Positions 1 through 10,705 are shown, counted from the first letter of the stretch. The stretch: 64,000 bases of DNA from Triticum aestivum (GCF_018294505.1 NC_057794.1:190147114-190211113), one strand, 5' to 3'. Notes: a model not told the origin generated them from the letters alone. Translations and numbers: made by a program.

Positions 1-1170
1 TCCTACACCTACCAATCCCTTCGAGTGAAGCCATTGGAAATCTCATACAGTTCAGTCAATTTCCTCAGTGACAGAGACGAAGTTCTTCTGGTCTCTGAGG
101 AATTTGTCCTGACTGAGGAGTTAGAAATTCGCCAGTGCGGATTTCCTACAAAGTGAGGAACATGATAGCCCTGAGGATTTTGCTACTCAAAATTCCGACT
201 GTTGCTGTGTTATGCGCCAGCTGTCCCAAAATATCTATCCACCTAACGGTCATATCATTGAAGGGCATTTATGTCTTATCATGTCAGGCTGCTCCCTAGG
301 CCATAAATAGCCGCCCCTACAACCACTAGCTGGTTGGCTGCTCCGAGAGAAACTGACACTTGTCATTTGAGAGCAACCCATCCTCCGAGGACTTTGAGCG
401 AAAATCATCAAGTGAGGAAAAACCCAAAACCCAAACACTTACAAACCCCAAGTGATTGAGCATCACTGAAGAAATTGATCATGCATGGATCCGATGCTTG
501 TTACCTTTGAAGACTGTGCTTCTTCCAAACGGTTAAGTGTCATGGTCTAGAGCATCCAAGAGGAATTGTGGATCGCCGAGTGACCAAGTTTGTGAAGGTT
601 TGGAAGTCGCCTGAAGACTTACCACGAGTGATTGGGCGAGGTCTGTGTGACATTAGCTCAAGGAGAATACGGTGAGGACTGGGTGTCCTGAGCAGCATGT
701 TCAGGACTGGGTGTCCGGGACTGTGTGTCCTCGAGTTTAAATACTCAGCCGCTCCAACCAGACGTACAACTGAGACAGCAGTTAGAACTGGTCTACCAAA
801 TCATTGTCTTCACCAAGCTTACTGGTTCTATTCCCTCAACTCTTTCATTTCCTCATAACTGTGTTGTGTGCTTGTTCATATCTGTGTTTGAAGACCTTGA
901 CTGAAGACTTTCTTAATTTCCTCAGTTCAATTTCTTCAGTCTGTTTGTCTTCATCCCGTGTTATCCTATGCTTACACTTTCTGTACTCTGTGCCTGTCTT
1001 CATTTCATCATGATGACTATGCTTGTATTCTGTTATGTTTCCTGTTGAGTACTTATTCCGCTGCTAGTAGTTCTTCGCTAAGGAATTTCCTCACCGGCAA
1101 ATTCCTCAGTGAAGAATTTCATAAAAATCGCCTATTCACCCCCCCCTCTAGTCGATATAACGCACTTTCA
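1..1170 (+). mobile_element. 3' part of an LTR (LTR retrotransposon)
   Basis: The block has LTR character: a TATA-like ATAAATAG near 303-310, many short CCTCAGTGAGGAA-type repeats, and an end reading CTATTCACCCCCCCTCTAG...CACTTTCA at 1141-1170. In plant retroelements this kind of ending normally precedes a primer-binding site. Here it is followed directly by unrelated DNA at 1171, so this is either the 3' LTR of an element extending left of the window or a solo LTR. The left boundary is not visible. There is no coding potential. The family was not assigned. Confidence 0.6.
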
Positions 1171-1304
1171 CGGCCTGTATAAGGCCCATTGATAATACGG
1201 CCCGCAGAAGGCCCATTGTTTCTACGGCCCGTAGAAGGCCCATTGTTTCTACGGCCCATAGAAGGCCCACTGTTTCTACGGCCAGTAGGAGGCCCAGTGT
1301 CACT
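1171..1304. repeat. 27-bp tandem repeat (GGCCCA-rich), five units
   Basis: Units of the form ACGGCCCGTAGAAGGCCCAT plus TGTTTCT start at 1197, 1224, 1251 and 1278. A 26-bp diverged unit at 1171 directly follows the LTR end. Short direct repeats at the edge of a block are typical of the subterminal regions of DNA transposons. GGCCCA is also a common plant promoter motif, so a regulatory role cannot be excluded. Confidence 0.8.
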
Positions 1305-1626
1305 ACAGTAAATATTAGCCCATGGTTATTGTGGCCTAGTTTTAAAAAATAGGTTATTGCAGCCACTAGCTAACCGCAGAAAAAGAACTGCAATGACTAC
1401 AAGCAAACAAATAAACAAGACAACAAGGAAATAATTAAGCAAGCAACTAACGCTAGGCTATCACGGCTATTACACATATTACATCCACTGGGCATCAAAG
1501 TTCGCCACCAGTACAAATATAGGGAACAAAGCGGCATATCATATACACTGGTTGTCAAAGTTGGCGACTAGCGCAAATAAACGCTATAGCAAAACAAATC
1601 CAGAACTGAAACCACTTCAGAAGATC

Positions 1627-2064
1627 TCAAGAAACAATATCCTGGGTACCCATAATGCTGGCAAGATGCTTAGCAAGCTTATTAACTTTCTCTTGTTTGG
1701 CGCTTAAATCCTCCAGCGCTTGCTATTGCACCAGAAAATATGCATCTGAATTCTGTAGGGACTTCCTCAGTCCTTCAGCTTCCTGTCGCAGCACATCTGA
1801 TCGATGTCTTTCAACTTGAAGTTGAGACTCAAGAAGACGAACTGATTCAGGCAGCGAGTTCGAAGAGCTTATGCCAGCAGTAGTAGCCAGTAACTCGAAC
1901 ACTACATCAAGACGGGACTTTTGGGTTCCCTCACTATCGTCAAGATAGTTTTTATCAGCTTTCTTGGAGACCAACAGGGATGTCTCACTATCTTGAACCT
2001 TATCTGCATTACTTCCTTTACCATTGGATAACGCGGTAGTGTTCTCCAATATTTTGTCCGCATT
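1627..2064 (-). pseudogene. Last exon: coiled-coil C-terminus with internal TAG
   Basis: The exon starts after the acceptor TTTTAG at 2065-2067 and reads NADKILENTT onward. It contains a charged heptad-like segment (LLESQLQVERHRSDVLRQEA) that predicts a coiled coil. TAG at 1723-1725 interrupts it. The same frame then stays open for 31 more codons (QALEDLSAKQEKVNKLAKHL and beyond) to TGA at 1627-1629. The continuation is clearly part of the same coiled coil, so the TAG looks like a later mutation of a glutamine codon. The function is unknown. Confidence 0.55.
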
Positions 2065-2546
2065 CTAAAAGAGAAACTAGCAGACACATCACATGTTTAC
2101 CATGTTGTATATGAAACTCATTTTGGTAAATGAGTTCAGTAGTAAAGTGGACAGGATAACAGCATGAAACAAACATATATCTATGTACCATGGTCACTTT
2201 ATGGTCTATATCATTCTAGTTTTGTTGCCAAATCAAGATAGAGACACAGTTCAAATAATATTTGTTCAAGACAAAGCAGAATAGACAGAATATAAGTGTG
2301 GGTAACTATAGAGCAATAACAACACTTGTAATGTGCATGACATGAGAACATAACTGTTTATTCAATTGAAACTGAAATCAACATAGAGCAGGTTACAACA
2401 GCAAACCAGTTAAAGAAACAGGTTTAAAACATACCTGTTGCGCCATTGGAGTTTCAATTCAATCCTTCAAATCTGAAAATAGTTGGTATGAGTAAATACA
2501 GTCATGCAAGAGCAAAGGAGTATGAACCATAGCTACAGAACCTGAC

Positions 2547-2907
2547 CTGAGAACAAATCTTCTTCTCCTTTAAGCGTTGAGCTGGGATTCGGAGTGGTGG
2601 TCCTCGTGCTTTGGGCACTGCAGTTCCCTTACTAACTGCTAGTGTTTGGGTGCTCTGTGGTGGAGACGGTGTTGTGTCAACTGGAACTGGGTTACTATCT
2701 GCCGGGGTTGGGGTTAGAAGGGGTGTAACTAGTTCTCTGTCCAACTAGGTAGGGGTACAATCTGCGAGAGTCTAGGTTATGTGTGGTGGATCTGGTCCTT
2801 GGGCAAGTACAACCGTGGTTCTATCTGCATCAACTGGTAGCACTATCTTTTCTAAAGACCGTTGTTACCCCCTTAGATATTGCCATCACGCTCTCCAATT
2901 CAAATGG
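2547..2907 (-). pseudogene. Proline/threonine-rich exon with two in-frame TAGs
   Basis: The acceptor CTTCTTTATCAG precedes CCATTTGAATTGG at 2907, the same start as the two duplicated acidic exons. The donor is CTCAG|GTCAGG at 2547. The lower part reads VTPLLTPTPADSNPVPVDTT and ends near LKEKKICSQ, a Pro/Thr-rich, probably disordered stretch. In this frame TAG occurs at 2745-2747 and 2772-2774, and the frame changes again upstream near 2870. The exon looks like a fusion of a decayed acidic-exon copy with a separate proline-rich exon. Confidence 0.4.
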
Positions 2908-3024
2908 CTGATAAAGAAGAAAAGTAATTGAAAGTATAGACATTGTATGATAGACAGGTGCAATGGATAGTGGGGAATTAAAGAGGGCATGAAATAATTC
3001 ATATTTATGTTGTCTAACCAAACA

Positions 3025-3112
3025 GGATAGCATGACACAATTTCACATATATGATGGCTAACTAAAGAGGATAGCATGACACAATTTCACATTATGATGG
3101 CTACCTAAAAAA
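3025..3112. repeat. 44-bp intronic repeat, two units
   Basis: Two neighbouring units contain GATAGCATGACACAATTTCA followed by ATGATGGCTA, starting near 3025 and 3069. Looser relatives (GGCATTGCATAATTCACATA) recur through 3180-3450, 3720-3890 and 4220-4340. All lie in the introns around the duplicated exons, so intron and exon were probably duplicated together. Confidence 0.6.
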
Positions 3113-3501
3113 GATGGAAAGACATAGTTCAAAATATGAGACTATGTAAATAGGATGACATGGCATAACTATATAATGTGTTTATTAAATAGGTTGGCAT
3201 GCCATAATTCACATACATTCACGGATAGAATGCCATAATTCAAAATATGATGACTGTAAACACTAAACGGGATGAGATGATATAACTATATGATGTCTTT
3301 ATTAAATGGGTTGCCATGCCATAATTCAGATAGATGATGTGTATGTACTATGTAAACATGATGGCATGATATAATTCAAATATATGATTTATATAGTAAG
3401 CAAGTAAGAAGATGGCAATCCATATATGATGTAAAAACTAAGCAATGCAAGACAACATGCATGACATGGGTAATATAACCCTGCCAAGTTTGAGCATAGA
3501 C

Positions 3502-3652
3502 CTCAGGGGGGAAAATAGGACTGGTCATCAGTCTTTGAATCCTCCTCTGAGGAGCTCTTTGTAACCAGCAAGATGTCTGCTTCAGCAGGTAGCATTGTCT
3601 GCTCTGAATACCTTGTTTTCACTCTAGATACTTCCATCACCGCTTCAAATGG
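3502..3652 (-). repeat. Duplicated acidic exon, copy A
   Basis: A 151-bp exon-like unit bounded by ATCAG|CCATTTGAAG and CCCTGAG|GTCTATG. It encodes PFEAVMEVSRVKTRYSEQTM followed by an acidic serine tract (SSSEEDSKTDDQSYFPP). Copy B at 3998-4146 is about 500 bp away and nearly the same at protein level. Acidic Ser/Asp/Glu tracts resemble casein kinase 2 sites or acidic activation regions, but that is only a resemblance. Confidence 0.6.
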
Positions 3653-3997
3653 CTGATGCATAGGAAGAGTAGTTGAATATACAAACGTTGTCACCAAATG
3701 GAACACGTAATACAAAAAATGATAGCATGGTATAATTCACATACATGATGATTGGCTAAACAGCATGGCATTGCATAATTCACATATATAATGCCTTTCC
3801 AACAAGATAGCATTGTATAATTCACATATATAATGTCTTGCAACAAGATGGCAATGCATAATTCACATATATGGTAATTAGACACTGAATAGGTGGCATT
3901 CACACAAAGCATGTCTAAACTAATCAAATGACATAGCAATGCGAGACACCATACGCATGATATGAGCAACATAACCCTGCCAAGTTAGAGCATACAC

Positions 3998-4146
3998 CTC
4001 GGGGGGGAATAGGACTGGTCATGTGTCTCTGAATCCTCCTCTGAGGAGCTATCCGTAACCAGCAAGATATGCGCTTCGTCAGATAGCATAGTCTGCTCTG
4101 AAGACCTTGTTTTCACTCCAGAATTTTCCATCACCGTGTCAAATGG
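3998..4146 (-). repeat. Duplicated acidic exon, copy B
   Basis: A 149-bp unit with the same splice edges as copy A (ATCAG|CCATTTGACA and CCCCGAG|GTGTATG). It encodes PFDTVMENSGVKTRSSEQTM and ends SSSEEDSETHDQSYSPP. Copies A and B differ in length by 2 bp, so they cannot both keep the same frame in a simple spliced transcript. At least one is damaged or alternatively used. Confidence 0.6.
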
Positions 4147-4466
4147 CTGATGCACACGAAGAGCAGTTGAATGTAATAACATTGTTGACAAATGTAATAT
4201 GTAACGAAAAAAAGGATGGCCTGATATAATTTACATATAAGATGACTGGCTAAGCAAGATGGCATTGCAAAATTCACATATATGATGCCTGGCTAAACAA
4301 GATGGCGTTGCATAATTCACATAAACGATGAATAAACTAAATAGATGGCATTCGCACAAAGGATGTCTAAACTAAGCAGATGACATATTTGATGTATAAA
4401 GTAAGCAATGCAAGACACCATATGCATGATATAACCAACATCAGCATGCCAAGTTAGAGCGAAGAC

Positions 4467-4662
4467 CTCAGGGGGTAAATAGGAGTTGTCTTCTCCTTCT
4501 GAATCCCCCTCAGAACAGATATCTTCCTCTCAATTACAATCCAAAATGCGTGGAGGGGGGCTGCCTTTCCGCCTACCATGGAGCGATGTCTGCATGAAAT
4601 TTTATTGCCACACAAGGCTCGTCTCTTTTGCTCTACATGTTCAGTTCCATTGTTTACAATAA
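4467..4662 (-). pseudogene. Exon C, with acidic 3' end related to copies A and B
   Basis: Acceptor GCATGACAG precedes TTATTG at 4662. Donor CCCTGAG|GTCTTCG is at 4467. One frame gives a basic segment with CGNKISCRHRSMVGGKAAPL. The 3' end read in another frame gives DICSEGDSEGEDNSYLPPE, matching the SSSEEDSE..QSY.PPE endings of copies A and B. The two halves are not in one open frame; a run of C residues near 4555-4562 is a likely site of an indel. Confidence 0.45.
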
Positions 4663-5039
4663 CTGTCATGCATAGGAATAAAACATAGTGAGATTATGTA
4701 AGGAGTGCATGCAGAAATCCAGAGTGATGGTAGCAACCTGTGGATAGACCCAAACCAATAATAGCAGGCAGATAATGGCTTCAGTTAAAAAATACAGATA
4801 ATGGCTTCTTTAATGTTTGTTTCCCACCCAACATGAAACTCATAGTAGACAACGGAGATTAACCAGATAGTAGATAGATACTATTGATAGCGGCCCCGAT
4901 ATGTACCCCACAACCATTTAAAAACTCAAGTTTGACCATTAGTTTGGAGCTGACTTAGAGTCTAATCGGTGAACAGGATGATAAAGTAGCATGTAATATT
5001 AAGCGATGCATAACGTAAGCAGACACGAAAGAGTGCGAC

Positions 5040-5106
5040 CTCTCTTGCGGACCCGTGTAGTCCTCGAGGTCATCTGCTCGGTTGATGATGGTAGTGCAGT
5101 TTTCAT
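5040..5106 (-). pseudogene. Possible first coding exon
   Basis: An ATG at 5106-5104 (minus strand) opens a short frame, MKTALPSSTEQMTSRTTRVR, then a possible donor AGAGAG|GTCGCA at 5040. The reading is basic and serine/threonine rich. The assignment rests only on an ATG, a plausible donor and its position upstream of the other exons, so it is tentative. Confidence 0.3.
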
Positions 5107-7040
5107 GGCTACCAGTGGTGGGGAAGAAGATCTGAGGCGGTGAAAGATAGTCTGGAGGCCGGATCCCTGTTGTGCTGGACCCTTCTATCGTTGGAGCAGT
5201 TGAGCTGGGGTGGACGACGGCGCAGCAGGAGCGGGACAAACCACGCAAGGTTTTCTTTGACAACTATCTATAAGAGAAGTAATTCTGTAAGGGCTCGTTT
5301 GAATTGGAGGATTCCAACAATGTAGGGATAGGAAATAGACAGGAATAGGATAGGAATGCACGTGCAAAACAGAGAATTTAAAAACACAGGATTTCTGCCA
5401 ATCTGGGTGTTTGATTCACAACAATTGGAGGATCACAAGATGCAAAGAAGCATGGTGAGATTAAGTTAAACCACAAGAACATGTATGGTTATAATGCTAT
5501 TATGCTACTATCTCTTAGTCTTGTGCTTCATGAATAGGAATTTGAAAAGGAGGACAAGTGAAAATTAAAATTCCTACGTTTTTTATTTCAAGGAGACACT
5601 AAAGGAACAAATGTGTTTGCTCAGTGGACAATATATATAACATGTAGAGTAAAAAAGAGATGCCACAAGTGTACAACCTCTTTGGTGAAGCCATGTCGAT
5701 CTCAGCGTGATTGGGTTAGCCGGTGAGGATGCTCCAGCTGACTTGGCTGTCGGAGGAGGGGAAGAAGATCTTAGGCGTCTGGAGATGGAGCCTGAGGTAC
5801 TACCCCACTGTGATGGAGGGTTTCATCGTTGGAGCAGCTCCGGTGAGTTGTACGACACCGAGGCTAAAGCAAGACAAGAGAGACAACGAACAACGTTAAC
5901 CTGAGTGGAATTCTAATAGCATCTCCAATACATGACGTAAAATACATAACCACAAAGTGCTAGATGTAAAATACATCAGCCGCTCATCTCTGAACTTAAC
6001 TGTCGAAACTGAATTTAACTATCGAAACTGAACTTAACTGTCGAAACTGAACTTAACTGTCGAAACTGAACGCACTAGCAAGGTGAGGCTACACGTCGGT
6101 TGACTGACTTTTTCATCTCTGGTCAGTCGATTTTGCAGCCGTTGGATACGAAATCAAGGTCATGCGGTTCATCTTCAACCTCCACCCCCCTGAGCCGGCC
6201 AAACAGCAGCCCCCCGCCGCCCACGGCCGGTGGTGCGCCGCCCCACCCGCCCCGAAAACACTCCCCACCGCCGGTCCGCCGCCGCCCCGGCCACCCCCCG
6301 TGTCGAGCTTTTTCTCCGGCGATCCCCACGCCAATGCCCCGCCACCGCCGGCGACCACCGCTCCCATCCTGAACCCTAAGATAGATAGCGGGGTACCTCT
6401 CCGACGAGCTGCCCTTCCCGCTGCGACTGGTTCTTCCTTCACCCCGGCGGCATCGGAGTGAAGTGTGGCTAAATCGGAGCAGCATCGCAAGCAAGAGCAA
6501 GAGCGAGAGCAGCAGCGCAAGCAAGAGCAGACCAGGCAGGGGACCGAGAGCAAGAGCAGAGCAGCAACGCGAGCGAGAGCTAAAGCAGCAACAGGTCCTA
6601 TTGATGTGGACGTCGCCGCTGAGGGAGCGACGCCGTGGAGGAAGTTGCCGGTGAAGCCGCCGTGGATGGAGCCGCGCCGTGTCGGCTCGGGACCGAGCAC
6701 CGGCAGCACCGTGAGATCGAATCAAGAAGAAAATGCGGTGATTAGTGTACAACCTCTTTGGTGGTGCCGATTAGGCCGCAGCTTCATCCGAGGAAACGGT
6801 GATGATGATGATCTTCCGGTGGTGCAGGTGAAGACGGCGGTGTGGGCATGGAGGTGGCGCGAAAGACGAGGGGAACATTGGGGCAGCTCCTTGGAGGTGG
6901 AGGACGGGGTGGCTGAACCGGTGGGATGATGAGATCGACGACGGATCCTCATCCGGTACGGTGGATGAGGGACGTCGTGGTGTTGCTTTGGACGACGTCG
7001 TTGGGGAAGAGGCTCCAGCTGGGTGGCGGACGGAGCAGGG
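5090..7040. other. Three related GC-rich segments
   Basis: Segments near 5090-5220, 5669-5870 and 6745-7040 share phrases such as GGGGAAGAAGATCT, CGTTGGAGCAG and GAGGATGCTCCAGCTG-like stretches. The string GTGTACAACCTCTTTGGTG occurs exactly at 5669-5687 and 6745-6763. On the minus strand it reads CACCAAAGAG|GTTGTACAC, which could be a donor. They may be repeated 5' exons or untranslated leaders. The DNA between them at 6160-6720 is GC-rich low-complexity sequence in which open frames on both strands arise from composition alone. Confidence 0.45.
5992..6067. repeat. 19-bp tandem repeat, four units
   Basis: Units GAACTTAACTGTCGAAACT start at 5992, 6011, 6030 and 6049. The second unit differs at two bases and the others are identical. 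It follows a stretch reading GCATCTCCAATACATGACGT, which resembles the ends of some plant DNA transposons, so a small nested insertion may begin here. Confidence 0.85.
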
Positions 7041-7310
7041 TGTGGGGCTTCGTCGCAGGTTTTCGCGGCCTCGGTGTACGAATGGGTGGGCGGATGGGAT
7101 GGCAATGGGGAACCATGGCTTAGGGACGCGCTTGTCCGAAATGTGGGGTAAGTTACGAAAGTACCCCCATCGATTTGAGGCGGTTCTTTCGGTTCAGGGG
7201 TACCACGGGCATTTCACGTGTCGGGATTTCACAGGAGGTGGGAGTTTTCGCGCGCGTTGTAATTTCGGAATAGCAAGGCGCGGGTTGAGATGGAGGGAGT
7301 TGTCGGAGCA

Positions 7311-7898
7311 CAATGAGACAAAGATATATCTTAAATATTTCGGGCTAACAAGGCGCAGGTTGAAATTTCCGGACAAGCCTAACGTGTACTGTACCAAATC
7401 AATGGGCCCTACAAATGTCATTCAAAACTTTGAATTCATGTTATGTTCAATTAAAATATTTCGCTACGTGTATAATGCATGCAACCTACTACTCAAATGA
7501 ACGTTTTAGTGCATTCAAACATATATACTACCGCTTCAATATGAACTAAATTTGAATTTGTTTCTCTATTTGAATAAGATCTACAGTAATGATTGTTGTG
7601 AAGTCAAAGCATTTGAATTCATTTCTCTATTTTAATAAGATCTACAATCATCATTATTTTCAAGTTAAACCATCATTTGTGTATTATCTTCACAGCACAC
7701 CACATGATTAGTCTCGAGTTACATATGAACTATGTGTACTATATGAACTCGAACTAGATTTTTTGAATCCACTTTATTTTGATTTCAAATCACATTACAT
7801 TTCTAGCTCTAGCTAGATCTTCATAATCTAAACCATGTCTCATATGTATAATGTGTTTATCACATTATGTATGGTGCTCTGCCCACTACACCTACAAG
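7311..7898. other. AT-rich stretch, nothing recognised
   Basis: AT-rich DNA with repeated phrases such as TTGAATTCATTTCTCTATTT. No open frame with coding character, no splice pattern and no recognisable transposon end were seen. Confidence 0.6.
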
Positions 7899-8126
7899 TA
7901 TTTAGATGTGAGTTGCAAACACCACACATTACCACAAATTCAAATAAAATGTGTGAATGTTCGATATATAGTATTGTTTAGATTGTTCAATATTTAGTTG
8001 TAAGCTGCAAACGCCACACATTATCACAAATTCAAATAAAATGTGAGATTGTTTGATGTATAGTATGGTTTAGATTGTTCGGCATTTAACTGTAAGTTGC
8101 AAACACCATGCATTATCACATTATGG
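7899..8126. repeat. 92-bp tandem repeat, about 2.5 units
   Basis: Units start at 7899, 7991 and 8083 with a constant 92-bp period. Each holds TGCAAACRCCACACATTA, then CACAAATTCAAATAAAATGT and TTTAGATTGTTC. The third unit breaks off after about 45 bp. Substitutions are scattered, so the duplication is not recent. Confidence 0.85.
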
Positions 8127-8130
8127 TATA

Positions 8131-9000
8131 ACATGTGCACAGCACGTGTATCACCGCTATATTCATGCATGCAATGTTTAAAACACTATGATCTCCTATT
8201 CAAATATATGAATCCGCTTTCATATCAAATTATGATCTTTTTTAGTCTCTTACACCCACACAATCCTCTAACCTTTGTAGCTACCACTAACTTTCTCTCG
8301 TGCATGCACACGCCCTCCTCGCCCTCCCCCTCCCTCGACATTCTATCCACCGGGCACATTCATTTTTTTCTTTAGGTCGTTCTCCCAGAGTCTCCACAAC
8401 TCCTTTCCGACACAGACCGATCGATAAACCTCTCCAGTGATGCGTGCCTACAACATACAAACACACCTTCAATCTCCTCCTTTATGTGTCCTTGCCTCGT
8501 GTCTCTCATACGGTCAGACACACGTGTAAACTCTCGCCCCTCTTTTCATCGCTCTCACAACCGCACACTCCTCCCCTATCTAGCTAGTAGTTGGGCCTCT
8601 CGCACCACCTCCTAGATCCATTCTCTCTGTCTATCCGCCTCGATGGGCCTTATTTGCCTCTAACAAATGGACGTACATCAACCAATCTCTCGCTATACAT
8701 ATAGCTAGCTAGGTCCTTATAACTCGTTTTTACCCACACGTCAATCGATCTACCTCATTAGTTGTGTCTCTCCCTTCCTCCGACAAACAACAATTGATCT
8801 ACCGATCTAGTTAGGTTTGCTTACCAAACACATGGTTCCCCTTCATCATCCATGGATGCGTCCCGACAGATCTATCACGCACAGGCACACACAGAAACAC
8901 ATCCCCACACTTATTGATAACATTGCAGTTCCACCCTCAGTTTGTCTAGTAGGCCTCTCCCACCATCTTCGAGAAGCAACTCCATCACCCATCCAGCACT
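8131..9000. other. Pyrimidine-rich low-complexity stretch
   Basis: A CT-rich plus strand with recurring GGGCCTCTC, CGATCTA and CTAGCTAG phrases, suggesting old, diverged tandem repeats. The short open frames here come from the lack of purine-rich stop codons and show no domain. Confidence 0.5.
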
Positions 9001-9043
9001 CTACCCCTCTCCCTCCCTCTCTCTCTCTCTCCTCTCTCTCTCC
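9001..9043. repeat. CT microsatellite
   Basis: A nearly pure CT/CCT run with several CTCTCTCTCT blocks. Confidence 0.9.
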
Positions 9044-9155
9044 CATCATATTTCCCATCCTTCAGTTATGTATGGATGTCGACCGATCTCCCTCAAGACA
9101 TAGTTGGGTCTCTCCTTCTCAACACATATACGAGTCGTTCTACCTCTATAGTTAG

Positions 9156-9716
9156 NNNNNNNNNNNNNNNNNNNNNNNNNNNNNNNNNNNNNNNNNNNNN
9201 NNNNNNNNNNNNNNNNNNNNNNNNNNNNNNNNNNNNNNNNNNNNNNNNNNNNNNNNNNNNNNNNNNNNNNNNNNNNNNNNNNNNNNNNNNNNNNNNNNNN
9301 NNNNNNNNNNNNNNNNNNNNNNNNNNNNNNNNNNNNNNNNNNNNNNNNNNNNNNNNNNNNNNNNNNNNNNNNNNNNNNNNNNNNNNNNNNNNNNNNNNNN
9401 NNNNNNNNNNNNNNNNNNNNNNNNNNNNNNNNNNNNNNNNNNNNNNNNNNNNNNNNNNNNNNNNNNNNNNNNNNNNNNNNNNNNNNNNNNNNNNNNNNNN
9501 NNNNNNNNNNNNNNNNNNNNNNNNNNNNNNNNNNNNNNNNNNNNNNNNNNNNNNNNNNNNNNNNNNNNNNNNNNNNNNNNNNNNNNNNNNNNNNNNNNNN
9601 NNNNNNNNNNNNNNNNNNNNNNNNNNNNNNNNNNNNNNNNNNNNNNNNNNNNNNNNNNNNNNNNNNNNNNNNNNNNNNNNNNNNNNNNNNNNNNNNNNNN
9701 NNNNNNNNNNNNNNNN
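9156..9716. other. Assembly gap (561 N)
   Basis: All bases are N. The flanks are pyrimidine-rich repeats on the left and CACACACCCACGTAGG on the right. Reading frames drawn across it are artefacts. Confidence 1.
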
Positions 9717-10060
9717 AAAAAACACTCACGAACGCGGTTCGTATCTCTCACACACACCCACGTAGGTGGGGGACGTGCACGAAGAGAAGAGGTGCATGCA
9801 CGGCGCACGTACTCCCGTCTCTTTCCCAACCACACCCGCGCGGGTACACGGTGGAGCTCATTTCTGTACGAAAAAGGCAGCCACATGGTAATTTGGCATG
9901 TGTACCGGTTGTCCACTTGGTGGAGGGAGGATCGTCTACCACGGGTGAACAAACAAATTGCGACTTGACATGTTATGTTAAAAAAAGAGGCAAACCATGT
10001 GGGGCCTACCTTAGAGGCAAGGCTCTATACACTGGAGTACTTTTGATGTGTCCCGTCAAC
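9717..10060. other. Short unassigned stretch
   Basis: Intermediate GC content, with no splice-bounded frame and no recognised element. It lies between the gap and a tandem repeat. Confidence 0.5.
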
Positions 10061-10204
10061 TCGCAGAACGAGGAGAAGCTTGCTTAGTACGCCGTCTCCC
10101 CCGCCCACGGGCGCGGTGGCTCGCAGGATGAGGTGAAGCTTGCTTACTACGCCTTACGCCCGCTCCCTCGCCCATGCACGCGGTGGCTCGCAGGACGAGG
10201 AGAA
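10061..10204. repeat. 60-67 bp tandem repeat
   Basis: TCGCAGRAYGAGGWGAAGCT begins at 10061 and 10121 and again, shortened, at 10188. Each unit ends in a GCGGTGGC motif. Unit lengths are 60 and 67 bp. Confidence 0.8.
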
Positions 10205-10214
10205 AAATTTACAA

Positions 10215-10389
10215 CTCCCTCCGTTTACTCCTCGTCCCTACTACCTTGGTTATAGAGATTATATCATATTGTTTGGAATATATATGTCCTTTAGTAGATT
10301 TCAATATGAACTACTAGTACATACTCCAAACACTGATGTATATAGACGTATTTTAGAGTGTAGATTCACTCATTTTGCTCCGTATGTAG
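10215..10389 (+). mobile_element. Degenerate Stowaway MITE, 3' end missing
   Basis: It starts CTCCCTCCGT and contains the Stowaway interior phrases TAGATTTCAATATGAACTAC, GTATATAGACGTATTTTAGA and TCACTCATTTTGCTCCGTAT. The expected inverted end GGAACGGAGGGAG is absent, so the right end was lost. The related, more complete copy at 11628-12264 has the same interior. Confidence 0.7.
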
Positions 10390-10705
10390 CACTCTCCCTC
10401 GCCCCTCGACCCTCGCCCACGTGGTGGACGTGCAGCAATTCATTCGGTCTCATATGGCCAGAACGATATATACTGCACTACCATTATTGCTCAACTTCCT
10501 GAAGAGGCGAAGAGCCAATCGCAAGGTCAATATTTTGGAGATGCCAAGTGCAAGGTTATAGGAGAACGAGTAGTAGGTGCCGTGTCATTTATAAATAAAG
10601 TTTTTTTTCTTCAGTGGCACGTATGCAATATGATAGGTTCATATGGAGAGAAAAGGAAACCGCTCCACTATATACATAGTCAGGATGGGCTAGCCTACAT
10701 GGTTG

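Larger units (their letters stand above)
1627..5106 (-). pseudogene. Broken multi-exon gene with duplicated acidic exons
   Basis: This is a minus-strand gene model of unknown function. Likely coding pieces, in transcript order, are 5106-5040 (ATG exon), 4662-4467, 4146-3998, 3652-3502, 2907-2547 and 2064-1627. Most edges carry GT or AG signals. The duplicated exons start after ATCAG at CCATTTGA and end at CCCTGAG or CCCCGAG before GT. The predicted product would combine an N-terminal basic stretch, repeated acidic serine-rich exons, a proline/threonine-rich exon and a C-terminal coiled coil. At least three in-frame TAG codons (2772-2774, 2745-2747, 1723-1725) and frame breaks make it a pseudogene, or a gene read differently from this model. 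AT-rich introns contain short diverged repeats. No known domain was recognised. The setting suggests a transposon-carried gene family. Confidence 0.45.
1171..7310 (-). other. Gene-bearing repetitive block, probably a DNA transposon
   Basis: Between the LTR end at 1170 and plain AT-rich DNA beyond about 7310 lies one block. It has a 27-bp repeat array at its left edge, a broken spliced gene on the minus strand (1627-5106), and three related GC-rich segments near 5.1, 5.7 and 6.75 kb. The layout suits a transposon carrying a captured or accessory gene. I found no matching terminal inverted repeats and no target duplication, so the class is inferred and the ends are approximate. Confidence 0.35.

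Noticed and set aside
5291..5640. Possible Harbinger MITE starting GGGCTCGTTTGAATTGGAGG after TAA
   Set aside because: The left end looks right, but no matching right end or second TAA could be found.
6113..6930. Overlapping frames up to 209 codons
   Set aside because: A GC-rich low-complexity region with open frames on both strands; repeated AGCAAGAGCAGAG-type sequence explains them.
9046..9952. Long frames spanning the first N gap
   Set aside because: Most of each frame is N; the residues outside the gap show no domain.
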